Shown: positions 41,039-50,055 of the stretch, piece by piece
How the letters are laid out: each line of letters opens with the position of its first letter
How positions within the stretch are numbered: the first letter of the stretch is position 1
DNA from: Dolomitihabitans soli
GTDB taxonomy: Bacteria > Actinomycetota > Actinomycetes > Streptosporangiales > Streptosporangiaceae
NCBI RefSeq assembly: GCF_022213955.1
Contig: NZ_JAKNTW010000020.1
Coordinates: 124,001 to 188,000 of the forward strand
Length of the DNA stretch: 64,000 bases
Direction: 5' to 3'
Position numbers and translations under genes: made by a program
The notes under the pieces: generated by a model
Database searches by the model: none
Told to the model about the DNA's origin: nothing
What the model saw: only the letters and a program-made list of their open reading frames with translations

Positions 41039-41835
41039 GAAGCCACCTCGTCGTCGATCCGCGGGATGCTCTCCAGCAGCATCCGGGTGTACTCGTGTCG
41101 CGGCTCGGCGAAGATCTGCTCGGCGGTGCCGTACTCGACCTGTTCGCCCCGGCGCATCACGAGCACCCGGGCGGCGATCGTGCTGATCACCGCGAGGTCG
41201 TGGGTGACGAAGACCATCCCGGTCCCGGTCTCCCGCTGGAGTCCGGCGAGGAGGCGCAGGATCTGGGCCTGGACGGTGACGTCGAGGGCGGTGGTGGGCT
41301 CGTCGGCGATGAGCAGCGCGGGCGAGCAGACCAGCGCCATCGCGATCATGATGCGCTGGCGCTGCCCGCCGGAGAACTGGTGGGGGTAGTAGCTCGCCCG
41401 CCGCTCCGGCTCGGGGATGCCGACCTGGGTCAGCGCCTCGGTGACGATCTTCCTGGCCGCCTTCCGCGACCCTCCCCGATGGGCCCGGTACATCTCCTCG
41501 ATCTGCAGGCCGACCGTGTAGTAGGGGTTCAGCGACGACAACGGGTCCTGGAAGATCATCGAAACCTGTTCGCCCCGGACGCGCCGCATCTCCCGGTCCG
41601 TCCGGCCGAGCAGTTCGACGCCGTCCAGCCGGATGCTGCCCCTGGTCACGGCCCCGCGCGGCAACAGGCCCAGGATGGCCAGGCTGGTCATCGACTTGCC
41701 CGAGCCGGACTCGCCGACGATGCCGACGGTCTCGTCCCTGCCGACCGTGAACGACACCTCCTTGACCACGTCCACCAGGCCACGCGTGGTCGGGAAGGTC
41801 ACCGTGAGGCCCTCCACGACGAGCAGCTCACTCAA
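41035..41835 (-). CDS. ABC transporter ATP-binding protein, DppD/OppD type
   Basis: This 266-residue ATPase has Walker A GESGSGKSM, Q-loop FQDPLSSLNP, signature FSGGQRQR, Walker [13 protein letters not shown] and H-loop FVTHD. Translation is placed at the TTG at 41835, which overlaps the permease stop (TTGA) and has GAGG upstream. The longer frame is antisense-like noise over the permease. Confidence 0.92.
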   Translation of the reverse strand: MSELLVVEGLTVTFPTTRGLVDVVKEVSFTVGRDETVGIVGESGSGKSMTSLAILGLLPRGAVTRGSIRLDGVELLGRTDREMRRVRGEQVSMIFQDPLSSLNPYYTVGLQIEEMYRAHRGGSRKAARKIVTEALTQVGIPEPERRASYYPHQFSGGQRQRIMIAMALVCSPALLIADEPTTALDVTVQAQILRLLAGLQRETGTGMVFVTHDLAVISTIAARVLVMRRGEQVEYGTAEQIFAEPRHEYTRMLLESIPRIDDEVAS

Positions 41836-42821
41836 CGGATCCTCACTCTCGGGTCGAGGCCGGTGTAGACGAGGTCGACCACGACGTTGCCCACCACCAC
41901 GAACGTGGCCGCGAGCAGGGTGACGGCCATGATCACCGGCTGGTCGTTCTTGGCGATCGAGTCGGCGGCCATCTTGCCGACGCCGTTGAGGCCGAAGACG
42001 GTCTCGGTGATCAGCGCGCCGCCCAGCAGCGCGGCGAAGTCCATGCCGAAGATCGTGGTGATCGGCGTGAGCGCGGGCCGCAGCGCGTGCCGCCGCATCG
42101 TGAGGACCGGGGACAGGCCCTTGGCCCGGGCCGTCCGCATGAAGTTCTCGGCCAGCGTGTCGATGACGTTCGCCCTGGTCAACCGGGCGTAGAGGCAGGC
42201 GTACCCGGTCGCCAGGACGACCCACGGCATCAGATACGACTGGAACCACAGGACCGGGCCGTCGGAGAACGCCACGGCCGAGGGGAACGGCAGAATCTGC
42301 AGATGGACCACCAGGACGTACTGCAGGGACAGCGCGAGCACGTAGTTGGGGATGCTGGCACCGCCCAGGGCCAGGCCCATCAGGGTCCGGTCCCACCAGG
42401 TGCCCTCCTTGACCGCGCTGAGCAGGCCGGCGCCGATGCCGGCGAGCAGCCAGAGCACGGCCGCGCCGACCGCGACGGTGGCGCTGACCGGGAGCCGGTC
42501 CACGATCATCTCCCACACCGACTGGCTGGTCTGGAAGGAGTACCCGAGACAGGGCGCCGGGCAGTGGATGAGGTTCGCGCCCGACCCGTAGTCGCGCCCG
42601 GCGAACAGCCCGACCAGGAAGTCCCGGAACTGGCTGAGGAACGGCTCGTCCAACCCGAGAATCGTGCGGATCTGCACGATTCGCTCCGGCGTGCAGGTCT
42701 TCCCGCAGATCATCACCGCCGGGTCCGGCGACAGCTGGAAGAAGATCAGATACGTGAACAGGCAGACCATGAAGAGGATCAGCGCGAGCCCGGCGATCCG
42801 GCCGGCGAGATAACGGGCCAT
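41832..42821 (-). CDS. ABC transporter permease, DppB type
   Basis: This 329-residue membrane protein has an N-terminal helix (LALILFMVCLFTYLIFF), a periplasmic loop with two Cys (MICGKTCTPE) and a second Cys pair (IHCPAPCLGY). The coupling-loop segment is RTARAKGLSPVLTMRRHALRP. The two cysteine pairs in the external loop are also found in a subset of such permeases and may form disulphides. It overlaps the second permease by one base (TGATG). Confidence 0.94.
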   Translation of the reverse strand: MARYLAGRIAGLALILFMVCLFTYLIFFQLSPDPAVMICGKTCTPERIVQIRTILGLDEPFLSQFRDFLVGLFAGRDYGSGANLIHCPAPCLGYSFQTSQSVWEMIVDRLPVSATVAVGAAVLWLLAGIGAGLLSAVKEGTWWDRTLMGLALGGASIPNYVLALSLQYVLVVHLQILPFPSAVAFSDGPVLWFQSYLMPWVVLATGYACLYARLTRANVIDTLAENFMRTARAKGLSPVLTMRRHALRPALTPITTIFGMDFAALLGGALITETVFGLNGVGKMAADSIAKNDQPVIMAVTLLAATFVVVGNVVVDLVYTGLDPRVRIR

Positions 42822-43777
42822 CAGGAGGCCTCCCCCGCGTCGGTGGCGGCCCGGATCCGGTCCCCGAGCACGGTGAGGGACAGCACGGTGAGGAAGAGGA
42901 AGAGCCCGGGGACCGCGAAGTACATCGGGTCCACCGCGTACCAGTTCACCGAACTGGCGATCATCTGACCCCACGAGGGGGTCGGTGGGGTGACGCCGAC
43001 GCCCAGAAAGGACAGCCCCGCCTCGGTGCCGATGTAGCCGGGCACCGCCAGGGTCGTCATGACGATGAGCGAGCTGCGCAGGTTGGGCAGGATCTCCTTG
43101 AACACCAAAGCTCCGGCTCCGGCGCCCGACGCGCGGGCCGCCTCGACGAACTCCCGGTTCACCAGCGTCATCGTCTGCCCGCGCACCACCCGCGCGAGGT
43201 ACGGCCAGCCGAACACGCTGATCACCACGACCAGCAGCACCGACCGGTTCCCGGCCGGCAGCGACGACAGGATGGCGATCATGAAGATCAGCGACGGGAA
43301 GGCCATCAGGAAGTCCATCACCCGGGAGATCACCTGGTCGGCCCAGCCCTGGTAGAACCCGGCGAGCATGCCGAAGACCACGCCGAGCAGGGTGGTCAGC
43401 ACGGTCGCCGAGAACGCGATCAGGAACGACACGCGCGCGCCGTACATGATGCGGGCCAGGATGTCGCGGCCGTTCTGCGGCTCGACGCCGAGCCAGTGTT
43501 CGGCGCTGACGCCACCGAACGCGCCCCGCGGCAGGCCGCCGAGGTCGGAGTCGACGGCCGCCGCGTCGAAGTCGCTCGGCCCGTATCCGGTGATCGCGGT
43601 GATCAGTGGCGCGCAGATCGCCATCAGGACGACCAGGATGAGGAATCCGGTGCTGAGGACGGCGGCCCAGTCGTGCAGGAGCGCGCCCGCGATCCGGCGT
43701 CCCGCGGAGGCGGGCGCGCCGGTCGCGCCCGCCTCGGGGCCGGCCTTCGCATCGCGCGAGGGTGCGGCGGTGGTCAT
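42821..43777 (-). CDS. ABC transporter permease, DppC type
   Basis: This 318-residue permease has an N-terminal cytoplasmic stretch, a first helix near residues 38-60, then GVEPQNGRDILARIMYGARVS and a coupling loop ASGAGAGALVFKEILPN. It lies 9 bp after the binding-protein gene stop in operon order. With the DppB-type subunit it forms the membrane channel. Confidence 0.94.
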   Translation of the reverse strand: MTTAAPSRDAKAGPEAGATGAPASAGRRIAGALLHDWAAVLSTGFLILVVLMAICAPLITAITGYGPSDFDAAAVDSDLGGLPRGAFGGVSAEHWLGVEPQNGRDILARIMYGARVSFLIAFSATVLTTLLGVVFGMLAGFYQGWADQVISRVMDFLMAFPSLIFMIAILSSLPAGNRSVLLVVVISVFGWPYLARVVRGQTMTLVNREFVEAARASGAGAGALVFKEILPNLRSSLIVMTTLAVPGYIGTEAGLSFLGVGVTPPTPSWGQMIASSVNWYAVDPMYFAVPGLFLFLTVLSLTVLGDRIRAATDAGEAS

Positions 43778-43786
43778 GGTGCGCGC

Positions 43787-45460
43787 CTACTTGCCCGGGG
43801 TTTTGAGACCGACGGAGACCAGGTCGATGCCGCCGGAGTACGCGTCGCTCAGATAGGCCCCGGCGATGTTGTCGCCGATGACCGTCACGTTCTTCTCGTA
43901 CAGGAGGGGCACGATGGGCGCCAGCTCCATGATCTGCTTGTCCAGCTCGGCGTAGGCGGCGTTGGCGGCGTCGACGTCGGTCATCTCGGCGATCTCGTCG
44001 ATCCGCTCGTTGACGGCCTTGTCGTTGATCTGGGCGAGGTTCTGGTTGCCCTTGTCGTAGATGTTCCGGCCGTCGAACAGCGGCGGCAGGAAGGTCGCGC
44101 CGGACGACCAGTCCGGGCACCAGCCGGTGAGGGCCGCGTCGTGCTGCTGCGCCGGGGTGGCGATCACCTCGTAGAAGGTGGACGTGTCGATATTGTTGAT
44201 CTTGACGTTCACCTTCAGCGGCTTCAGCGCCTCCTGGATCGCGACCGCCATGCCCTGCTGGCGGGGCACCGGGCGGACGTCCAGGGTCAGGTCGAACCCG
44301 TCGGCGAGCCCGGCCTCCTCCAGCAACTGCCGCGCCTTGGCCAGGTCGGTCGGGTACGGGTCGTAGTCCACCCGGCCGACGATGGTCGGCGGCTGGATCG
44401 AGGTCGCCCTGGTCGCCAGGGCCGTCCCGCCGTCCCCGGCGACCACGGTGTCCTTGTTGATCGCGTGGTTGATCGCCTGCCGGACCCGCACGTCGCCGAG
44501 AGGCTTCTTCGTGGTGTTGAAGCTCATGTAGGTGGTGCAGCCCATGTAGGTGGACAGCGTGCGCGCCTTGAACTGCGGAGCCTGGATCCGGGCCACCGTG
44601 GCGGCCTGGATCGCGCCCGCGATGGCGTTCGCGTCGGCGCCCTGCCCCGCCAGCATGCGCTCGTCGATGGTCGCGCCGTCGAGCCCGAAGGTGATCTGGA
44701 ACCGGTCCGGCTTGGCCGCGCGGACGGTGTCCGTGGCGGCCTTCCAGTGCGGGTTGCGGACCAGCTTCAGCGACGCCCCGCGCTGGTAGCTCTCCACCTT
44801 GTACGGCCCGGACGCGATCGGCTTGGCGTCGAACGCGTTGGCCGCCCCCGTGCCCTTCGGGAAGGGGACGAAGTTGGGCTGCGCGAGCGCGCTGGCGAAG
44901 TCCGCGAACGGCTTCTTCAGGTGGAACACGATCGTCTTGGGGTCCGGGGTCTCGATCGTGTCGAGGTCACCGGAGACGTAGGGGCCCTTGTAGCTTTTGG
45001 GGGCGTCGATGAGCAGCCGCGCGTACGGCGAGCCGATCCCGGCCTCCGGGTCCCAGGCGCGCGCGACGCCGAACTTCATGGCCTCGCTGGTGATCGGCGT
45101 GCCGTCCTCGAAGAAGATGTCGTCCTTGAGGGTGAACGTCCACGTCTTGTTGTCGTCGGTGGCGGTGCCGGTGGTGGTGGCGAGGTCGGGGACGATCTTC
45201 GTGCCCTCCTTGCCGGGGCCCGCGCCGAACGTCGTCAGGCCGCGGTAGATGAGCCGGTAGAAGTTGTTGACCCCGCCGTCCCAGCCCCGGACCGGATCCA
45301 GATGGGAGTAGTCAGAGGAAAGCAGGTAGTGGACGGTTCCTCCCGTGGTGGCGGGCCCCGTGGCTCCGGTGCCGGAGGCCGGGGTGGAGGCGCCGCCGCA
45401 CGCGGTGAGCGCCAGGGCGCTGAGCGCCGCGCCGGCGGCGATGACTGCCGATCTTCTCAT
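43787..45460 (-). CDS. ABC transporter substrate-binding lipoprotein, family 5
   Basis: This 557-residue lipoprotein has a signal ending ALTACGG, with the lipidated Cys at about residue 21. Family 5 landmarks are HLDPVRGWDGGVNNFYRLIYRGL, FTLKDDIFFEDGTPITSEAMKF (shown here as recognisable parts), DVRVRQAINHAINKD and LLEEAGLADGF. The ATG at 45460 follows GAAGG. The GH127 gene ends 32 bp upstream, so this importer seems to be expressed from the GH127 promoter. The ligand could be peptides, glycopeptides or arabinosyl-hydroxyproline compounds. Confidence 0.93.
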   Translation of the reverse strand: MRRSAVIAAGAALSALALTACGGASTPASGTGATGPATTGGTVHYLLSSDYSHLDPVRGWDGGVNNFYRLIYRGLTTFGAGPGKEGTKIVPDLATTTGTATDDNKTWTFTLKDDIFFEDGTPITSEAMKFGVARAWDPEAGIGSPYARLLIDAPKSYKGPYVSGDLDTIETPDPKTIVFHLKKPFADFASALAQPNFVPFPKGTGAANAFDAKPIASGPYKVESYQRGASLKLVRNPHWKAATDTVRAAKPDRFQITFGLDGATIDERMLAGQGADANAIAGAIQAATVARIQAPQFKARTLSTYMGCTTYMSFNTTKKPLGDVRVRQAINHAINKDTVVAGDGGTALATRATSIQPPTIVGRVDYDPYPTDLAKARQLLEEAGLADGFDLTLDVRPVPRQQGMAVAIQEALKPLKVNVKINNIDTSTFYEVIATPAQQHDAALTGWCPDWSSGATFLPPLFDGRNIYDKGNQNLAQINDKAVNERIDEIAEMTDVDAANAAYAELDKQIMELAPIVPLLYEKNVTVIGDNIAGAYLSDAYSGGIDLVSVGLKTPGK

Positions 45461-45492
45461 TGCGCCTTCTTTCGATGGATGAGCGCGACGGC

Positions 45493-47346
45493 TCACTTGT
45501 TCCTGACCCAGACGCGCATGGCCGCAGGCCGGCGGTTGCCCCAGAGGAAGTAGGGGACGAAGGTCGCCGGGACCGTCTCGCCGGGTTCCGGCTGTTCCGC
45601 CGGCAGTTCGGGGTAGAGCTCGGCAGACGGCGGCGGAGCCGTCCCGGCCGTCACCTGGAGGACGACCGCGCCCGGCAGGCCGTCCTGCCTCCCTGCGGCC
45701 GCGCCGGCGACCTGGGCGGCGGAGAGGACGAGATCGTCCACCGGTACCGGGCAGTCCTGTTGCTCGACGCAGTAGACGAGCGGCCCGCGTGCGACGCTGA
45801 CCGTGCCGCGGGTGGCGTCCAGGTAGGGGTGCGAGCCGTGCGCCCTGACCGGCATCGGCAGGCGGAGCCGTAGCTCGTCGCCCGCCGCCCAGACCCGCTC
45901 GACGGTGAGCCAGCCGTCCTCGGCTTCCTCGACCGGCCGGCCGTTCACGGACGCCGTCACCGAGCGGGCCCACCCGGGGATGCGCAGCCGGACCGCGTAC
46001 GGCTCGCCGGACGCCCGTTCGACGACGACGCGCACGTCGCCGTCCCAGGGGTACTCCGTCTCCATCGCCAGGGCGATCGGACCGGTCTCGATCCGCGCCC
46101 CGGCATAGGTCGTGATGTGGAGCGCGCCGTCCAGTTCGGCGGCGATGTGGTCGCCGAGCTGCGCCGTCCAGCGAACGATGTTCGGCGGGCAGCAGGCACA
46201 GCCGAACCAGGACCGGCGCAGCGCCTCGCCGCCCGTTTCCGCGCCGCTGCGCTGCTCGTGGTCGGGGCGCCGCTGCAGCGGGTTGTCGTAGAAGAACGCC
46301 TTGCCGTCCGCGGACAGGCCCACGGCGTACGCGTTGAACAGCACCCGCTCGAACACGTCGAGGTACTTCGCGCCTCCGGTCGCCTGGAACATCCGCCAGG
46401 CCCACTGCATGGTGGCGATCGCGGCGCAGGTCTCCGCGTACGCGCGCTCCGGCGGCAACTCGTAGCGGTCGCCGATCGCCTCGTCGGAGTGGCGGCTGCC
46501 GAGGCCGCCGGTGAGGTGAAGCTTGGTGGCCGTCATGTCGTCCCAGAGCCGGTCGAGCGCCTCGAACAACGAGCGGTCACCGGTCTCCCGGTAGATGTCG
46601 GCCGCGCCCGCCGCGAGGTAGGCCATCCGTACGGCGTGCCCGGTGACCGAGGGGAGTTCGCGGAACGGGAGCTGGTCCTGGAAGTACTCGGGCGGAAAGA
46701 TCCGGTGCTTCAGTTTGCCCTGGCCGCGCCGGTCCACGAACAGGCCCGCCTGGACGAGGTAGGCACGGTCGCCGGTCTCCCTGAACAGCTCGACCAGGGC
46801 CATCTCGACCTCGGGGTGGCCGCAGGTGACCTCCTCCCCGCCGGGGCCGAACCGTGCCACCACCAGATCGGCGAACTTCACCGCCACCGCGAGCAGCCGC
46901 CCGTCGCCCATCCGCCGCCGTGCGGCGACCGCGGCCTGGATGAGGTGGCCCAGGTTGTAGAGCTCGTGCCCCCAGGCCAGGTCCTCCCACGGCTTTCCGG
47001 CGCACGCCGGGTCCTGGAAGTAGGAGTTCAGGTAGCCGTCCTCGGCCTGCACCCGCTCGATCTGCTCGACGACCTCGTCGAAGAACTCCGGTGCCCCGTC
47101 CGGCGCGGTGCCGGCGCCGATCTCGTACGCCAGCCCTTCGAGGGTCTTGTACAGGTCGGTGTCCAGAAACGGATAACGGCCACGGTACGGCGGAGCGTCC
47201 GCCACGAGGAGGCGCCGCAGGTTGTCCACATTGCCGGCTGAGCGCAGTTGCCCGATGGTGTGCGGAATCGTCGCCGTGCTGTTGCGGACCTGCCACTGAT
47301 GCAGCAGGCCCTTGGTGACCCGCGCATTGACCTGCTCGAACGTCAT
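45493..47346 (-). CDS. GH127 family beta-L-arabinofuranosidase
   Basis: This enzyme of about 617 residues belongs to glycoside hydrolase family 127, whose type member releases L-arabinose from beta-linked arabinofuranosides such as those on hydroxyproline. The zinc and catalytic Cys set is visible: Glu305 and Cys307 in YAETC, and CACC at residues 383-386. Their spacing is like that in the characterised enzyme. NNPLQRR-type DNPLQRRPD, CCPPNIVRW and SVARGPLVYCVEQQD are further landmarks. No signal peptide is seen. ATG 47346 is chosen because family similarity begins there; an in-frame ATG at 47394 lies almost on the predicted transcription start. It heads an operon with a peptide-type importer and two proline peptidases. 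Confidence 0.92.
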   Translation of the reverse strand: MTFEQVNARVTKGLLHQWQVRNSTATIPHTIGQLRSAGNVDNLRRLLVADAPPYRGRYPFLDTDLYKTLEGLAYEIGAGTAPDGAPEFFDEVVEQIERVQAEDGYLNSYFQDPACAGKPWEDLAWGHELYNLGHLIQAAVAARRRMGDGRLLAVAVKFADLVVARFGPGGEEVTCGHPEVEMALVELFRETGDRAYLVQAGLFVDRRGQGKLKHRIFPPEYFQDQLPFRELPSVTGHAVRMAYLAAGAADIYRETGDRSLFEALDRLWDDMTATKLHLTGGLGSRHSDEAIGDRYELPPERAYAETCAAIATMQWAWRMFQATGGAKYLDVFERVLFNAYAVGLSADGKAFFYDNPLQRRPDHEQRSGAETGGEALRRSWFGCACCPPNIVRWTAQLGDHIAAELDGALHITTYAGARIETGPIALAMETEYPWDGDVRVVVERASGEPYAVRLRIPGWARSVTASVNGRPVEEAEDGWLTVERVWAAGDELRLRLPMPVRAHGSHPYLDATRGTVSVARGPLVYCVEQQDCPVPVDDLVLSAAQVAGAAAGRQDGLPGAVVLQVTAGTAPPPSAELYPELPAEQPEPGETVPATFVPYFLWGNRRPAAMRVWVRNK

Positions 47347-47397
47347 GGAATCCCCGATCCGCGCCCACAGCACTTCATCTGTACTATGTAGCATTGC

Positions 47398-47426
47398 ACT
47401 GTAGACCCGAGTAAAGAGGCAGCCAA
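47398..47426 (-). promoter_or_regulatory. Candidate promoter of the GH127-importer operon
   Basis: On the minus strand TTGGCT (complement at 47421-47426) and TACAGT (complement at 47398-47403) are 17 bp apart. Transcription would start near 47391. That leaves a leader of about 45 bases before the ATG at 47346. Confidence 0.5.
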
Positions 47427-47482
47427 GGGAGTCGACCGGCTAAATCGGCCTTATTTACCAGACCGTAACGCCCGGACCGAAA

Positions 47483-47514
47483 GCCAGGCGCCTCCCGATC
47501 CGGAGACGCCTGGC
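47483..47514. terminator. Terminator hairpin after the metalloprotease gene
   Basis: GCCAGGCG and CGCCTGGC form an eight-base stem, with inner CTCC/GGAG pairing. It lies 18 bp beyond the stop of the minus-strand metalloprotease gene and upstream of the GH127 promoter. Confidence 0.65.
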
Positions 47515-47531
47515 GCGGTGTATGACGCCCC

Positions 47532-49034
47532 TCAGCCGACGGTGATGGTGAACTGCTTCGTCAGCGGGGTACCGAGCTTGTCGTAGTCACGCAGTTGCAC
47601 CGTGACGGGATAGGACCCGGCGGCGGCCGTGGTGGTGCCGCTGATCCGGCCGGTGAACCGGTCCAGGGTGAGCCCTTCGGGCAGGGCCCCGCCGGCGACC
47701 TGCCAGTCGTAGAACGGCACGCCGCCCTTGGCCCGGAGCTGCTCGGAGTAGGCCGTGCCGGCGGTGGCGTTCCGCAGCGCGGCCGTCTCGATCGACGGGG
47801 CGAGGAACGGGGTGAGCGACCGGTTCAGCTTCCAGCCGGCGTTCTCCGCCACCAGCAGGGCCAGCTTGGTCAGCTCCCACCGCCGGGTCGGGAAGACGTG
47901 GTGCCAGCCGCCGCTCTGCCCGCTGATCCGGTCCCAGTACGGCTGATCGCCCGGAATGTGGCCGCTGCCGTCGATCGGGATGGGATAGCCCTGGTAGTCG
48001 ATGACCTCCTGATCGTCCCGCCCCTTGCTCTCCTTGTACTTCGCCATCCCCTCCCACCAGTCGTGATAGGCGACGGCGTGCCCGAACTCGTGCATCACCA
48101 GCCCGTGCACGTCGATGACCTCGCCGAGGTCGGACCGGTACCAGTCGTCGTCGGACAGGGAGGTGAACAGCTTCATCAACGCCTCGTCGTACTCCAGGAT
48201 CGTGGAGAACGAACGGTGGTACGGCGTGGCCTCCCCGTTCCGGGTGTGCTTCTTGCCGTTGTCGGCCGGATACCCGGTGGAGTAGGGCGTCTGGATGCCG
48301 CGGAAGAACACGTAGAAGCCGTCGTACGGCTTGGCGTTGCTGGTCTTCACCTCGTTCTGCCAGTCGTCGCCCGGCAGATGACTGACCTCGTCGCCGGCGG
48401 GCACGGTGTCGAAGGGTTCGAGGTCGAAGAAGGCGAACCAGTTCCGCACGGCCGTCTCGGCGGCCTTCCGCGTGCCGGGGTCCGCGAAGTAACCGGTGAT
48501 GGTGTCGTAGCGGTAGTCGAAGTCGATGGGCACGGAGGGCTCGAGTTTCCGTTTCTCGTCCTGCTGGACCCGGATCGGCAGGGTCTGCTTCACCGTCGCG
48601 CCCTTCGCGTCGGTCGTCTTCATGGTCCACTTGTGCCGCTCGTCACGGCCCGGCCCCTGCTTGGAGTGGATGGCCAGCCGTACGATCTCCCGGTCGGCGG
48701 GGCCGGTGAGGGTGAAGCTCTTGGTGGCGCCGGTCGCGGTCAGCTCGCTGGGCAGGTTGAACATCAGCCGGGAGGTGCCCTCGGCCTTCAGGTCGACCTT
48801 CAGCGGGTAGGCGACGCCCGCCACCTTCGGGGCGCGGACGGTCAGCTCGATGGAGGGATTGGCGAGGTAGCCCTGCCAGTCCACCAGCTGCACGCCGTAC
48901 TCCTTGACGTTGCGGTAGAAGATGTCGAACACGTCCAGCTCGGGCGCGGCGCGTCCCTGCGCCGCCGAGGGCAGGGGCACGCTCAGCGCGAGCGCCAGCC
49001 CGGTGAGTACTACGGCGACACCGGTCTTTCTCAT
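47532..49034 (-). CDS. Secreted HExxH metalloprotease with C-terminal immunoglobulin-like domain
   Basis: This 500-residue protein has a Sec signal (about residues 1-25, ending SAAQG). A zinc-binding motif HEFGHAVAYHD runs from His315 to Asp325, with His315 and His319 as ligands, Glu316 as catalytic base and Asp325 where metzincins place the third ligand. The Gly of the metzincin consensus is Ala322 here. The last 90 residues (TAGTAYSEQLRA to the end) match putative immunoglobulin domains with LPEGLTLD and ISGTTT. I do not recognise a named peptidase family. It is flanked by two GH127-importer units, which suggests attack on wall glycoproteins, but this is inference. Confidence 0.85.
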   Translation of the reverse strand: MRKTGVAVVLTGLALALSVPLPSAAQGRAAPELDVFDIFYRNVKEYGVQLVDWQGYLANPSIELTVRAPKVAGVAYPLKVDLKAEGTSRLMFNLPSELTATGATKSFTLTGPADREIVRLAIHSKQGPGRDERHKWTMKTTDAKGATVKQTLPIRVQQDEKRKLEPSVPIDFDYRYDTITGYFADPGTRKAAETAVRNWFAFFDLEPFDTVPAGDEVSHLPGDDWQNEVKTSNAKPYDGFYVFFRGIQTPYSTGYPADNGKKHTRNGEATPYHRSFSTILEYDEALMKLFTSLSDDDWYRSDLGEVIDVHGLVMHEFGHAVAYHDWWEGMAKYKESKGRDDQEVIDYQGYPIPIDGSGHIPGDQPYWDRISGQSGGWHHVFPTRRWELTKLALLVAENAGWKLNRSLTPFLAPSIETAALRNATAGTAYSEQLRAKGGVPFYDWQVAGGALPEGLTLDRFTGRISGTTTAAAGSYPVTVQLRDYDKLGTPLTKQFTITVG

Positions 49035-49079
49035 ACGGCTCCTTCGTCGGGGAGTGGCGAGGCGATCCAGGGTTCGACG

Positions 49080-49105
49080 ACGGCCCCGGCTCGTGCCGGG
49101 GCCGT
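49080..49105. terminator. Terminator hairpin after the sugar importer operon
   Basis: ACGGCCCCGG and CCGGGGCCGT form a perfect ten-base stem with loop CTCGTG. It lies between the last permease gene and the metalloprotease start on the minus strand, so the two are separate transcription units. Confidence 0.7.
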
Positions 49106-49152
49106 CATGGTCGGGGAGAGCTGGAAGGTGAAGGCGCGGTCGGGGCCGCCGA

Positions 49153-50055
49153 TCAGTTCTTGATGCCGGTGAGGGTGATTCCCTCGATGAAGTAGCGCTG
49201 CAGGAAGAAGAACAGCGCGATGATCGGCGCGATGACGGCGGCGGAGGCGGCCATCAGGTAGCCCCACTGGGTGATGAAGACGCTCTGGAACGACGCCAGG
49301 CCGAGCGAGAGCGTGTACTTGTCCTCATCGGTGAGGTAGAGCAGCGGCCCGAGGAAGTCGTTCCAGGTGCCGATGAAGGTGAAGATGGTCACCACCACGA
49401 TCGCGGGCCTGGACAACGGCATGACGACGGTCCAGAAGACCCGCCAGGGTGACGCGCCGTCGATGTAGGCGGCCTCGTCCAGCTCGAACGGGATGGTCAG
49501 GAAGAACTGCCGCAGCAGGAACACGTTGAACACGCCGCCGCCCGCCCCGGCGAACCAGCTCGGCACGGTGAGCGGGATGATGCTGTCCAGCGCGCCGAGC
49601 TGCTGCCACATGGCGAACGTCGGGATGAGCGTCACGGCGTAGGGCAGCATCACCCCGCTGAGCAGCACCGCGAAGACGACGTTCCGGCCGCGCCAGCGCA
49701 GGCGGGAGAAGCTGAAGGCGGCGATGGAGCAGGTGAGCACCGTGCCGAGCACGCTGATGACCGCGATGACCACCGTGTTGACGAAGTACAGCCAGAACGG
49801 CTGCGCGGTGAGCGCCTCGGTGAAGTTCGACCACTGGAACGGCGCGGGGATCCACTCGGGCGGCGCGGTGAACATCTGCGCGTCCTGCATCAGCGCGCTG
49901 CGCACCAGCCAGACGAACGGCAGCAGCGTCGGCACCGCCCCTGCCACCAGCGCCAGGTAGAGCAGCGCCTTGCCGAACCGCCTGGGCCGGCGAAGCCCGG
50001 CGGTGGGGGCGACCCGCCCGGTGCGCGGCTTCTCCGGAGCCGCCACGGCGGTCAT
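49153..50055 (-). CDS. Carbohydrate ABC transporter permease, MalG type
   Basis: This 300-residue membrane protein has six predicted helices, the coupling loop with EAAYIDGASPWRVFWTVVMPLSRP and the family C-terminus LQRYFIEGITLTGIKN. The ATG overlaps the MalF-type gene stop by 4 bp. The longer frame into that gene is rejected. No ATPase gene adjoins, which is normal for sugar importers that share an MsiK-type ATPase encoded elsewhere. Confidence 0.94.
   Translation of the reverse strand: MTAVAAPEKPRTGRVAPTAGLRRPRRFGKALLYLALVAGAVPTLLPFVWLVRSALMQDAQMFTAPPEWIPAPFQWSNFTEALTAQPFWLYFVNTVVIAVISVLGTVLTCSIAAFSFSRLRWRGRNVVFAVLLSGVMLPYAVTLIPTFAMWQQLGALDSIIPLTVPSWFAGAGGGVFNVFLLRQFFLTIPFELDEAAYIDGASPWRVFWTVVMPLSRPAIVVVTIFTFIGTWNDFLGPLLYLTDEDKYTLSLGLASFQSVFITQWGYLMAASAAVIAPIIALFFFLQRYFIEGITLTGIKN

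Noticed and set aside
37637-45460. Ordinary dipeptide uptake operon unrelated to sugars
   Set aside because: It was the first reading, but the GH127 gene only 32 bp upstream on the same strand, with no terminator between, makes a glycopeptide role more likely. It remains the main alternative.
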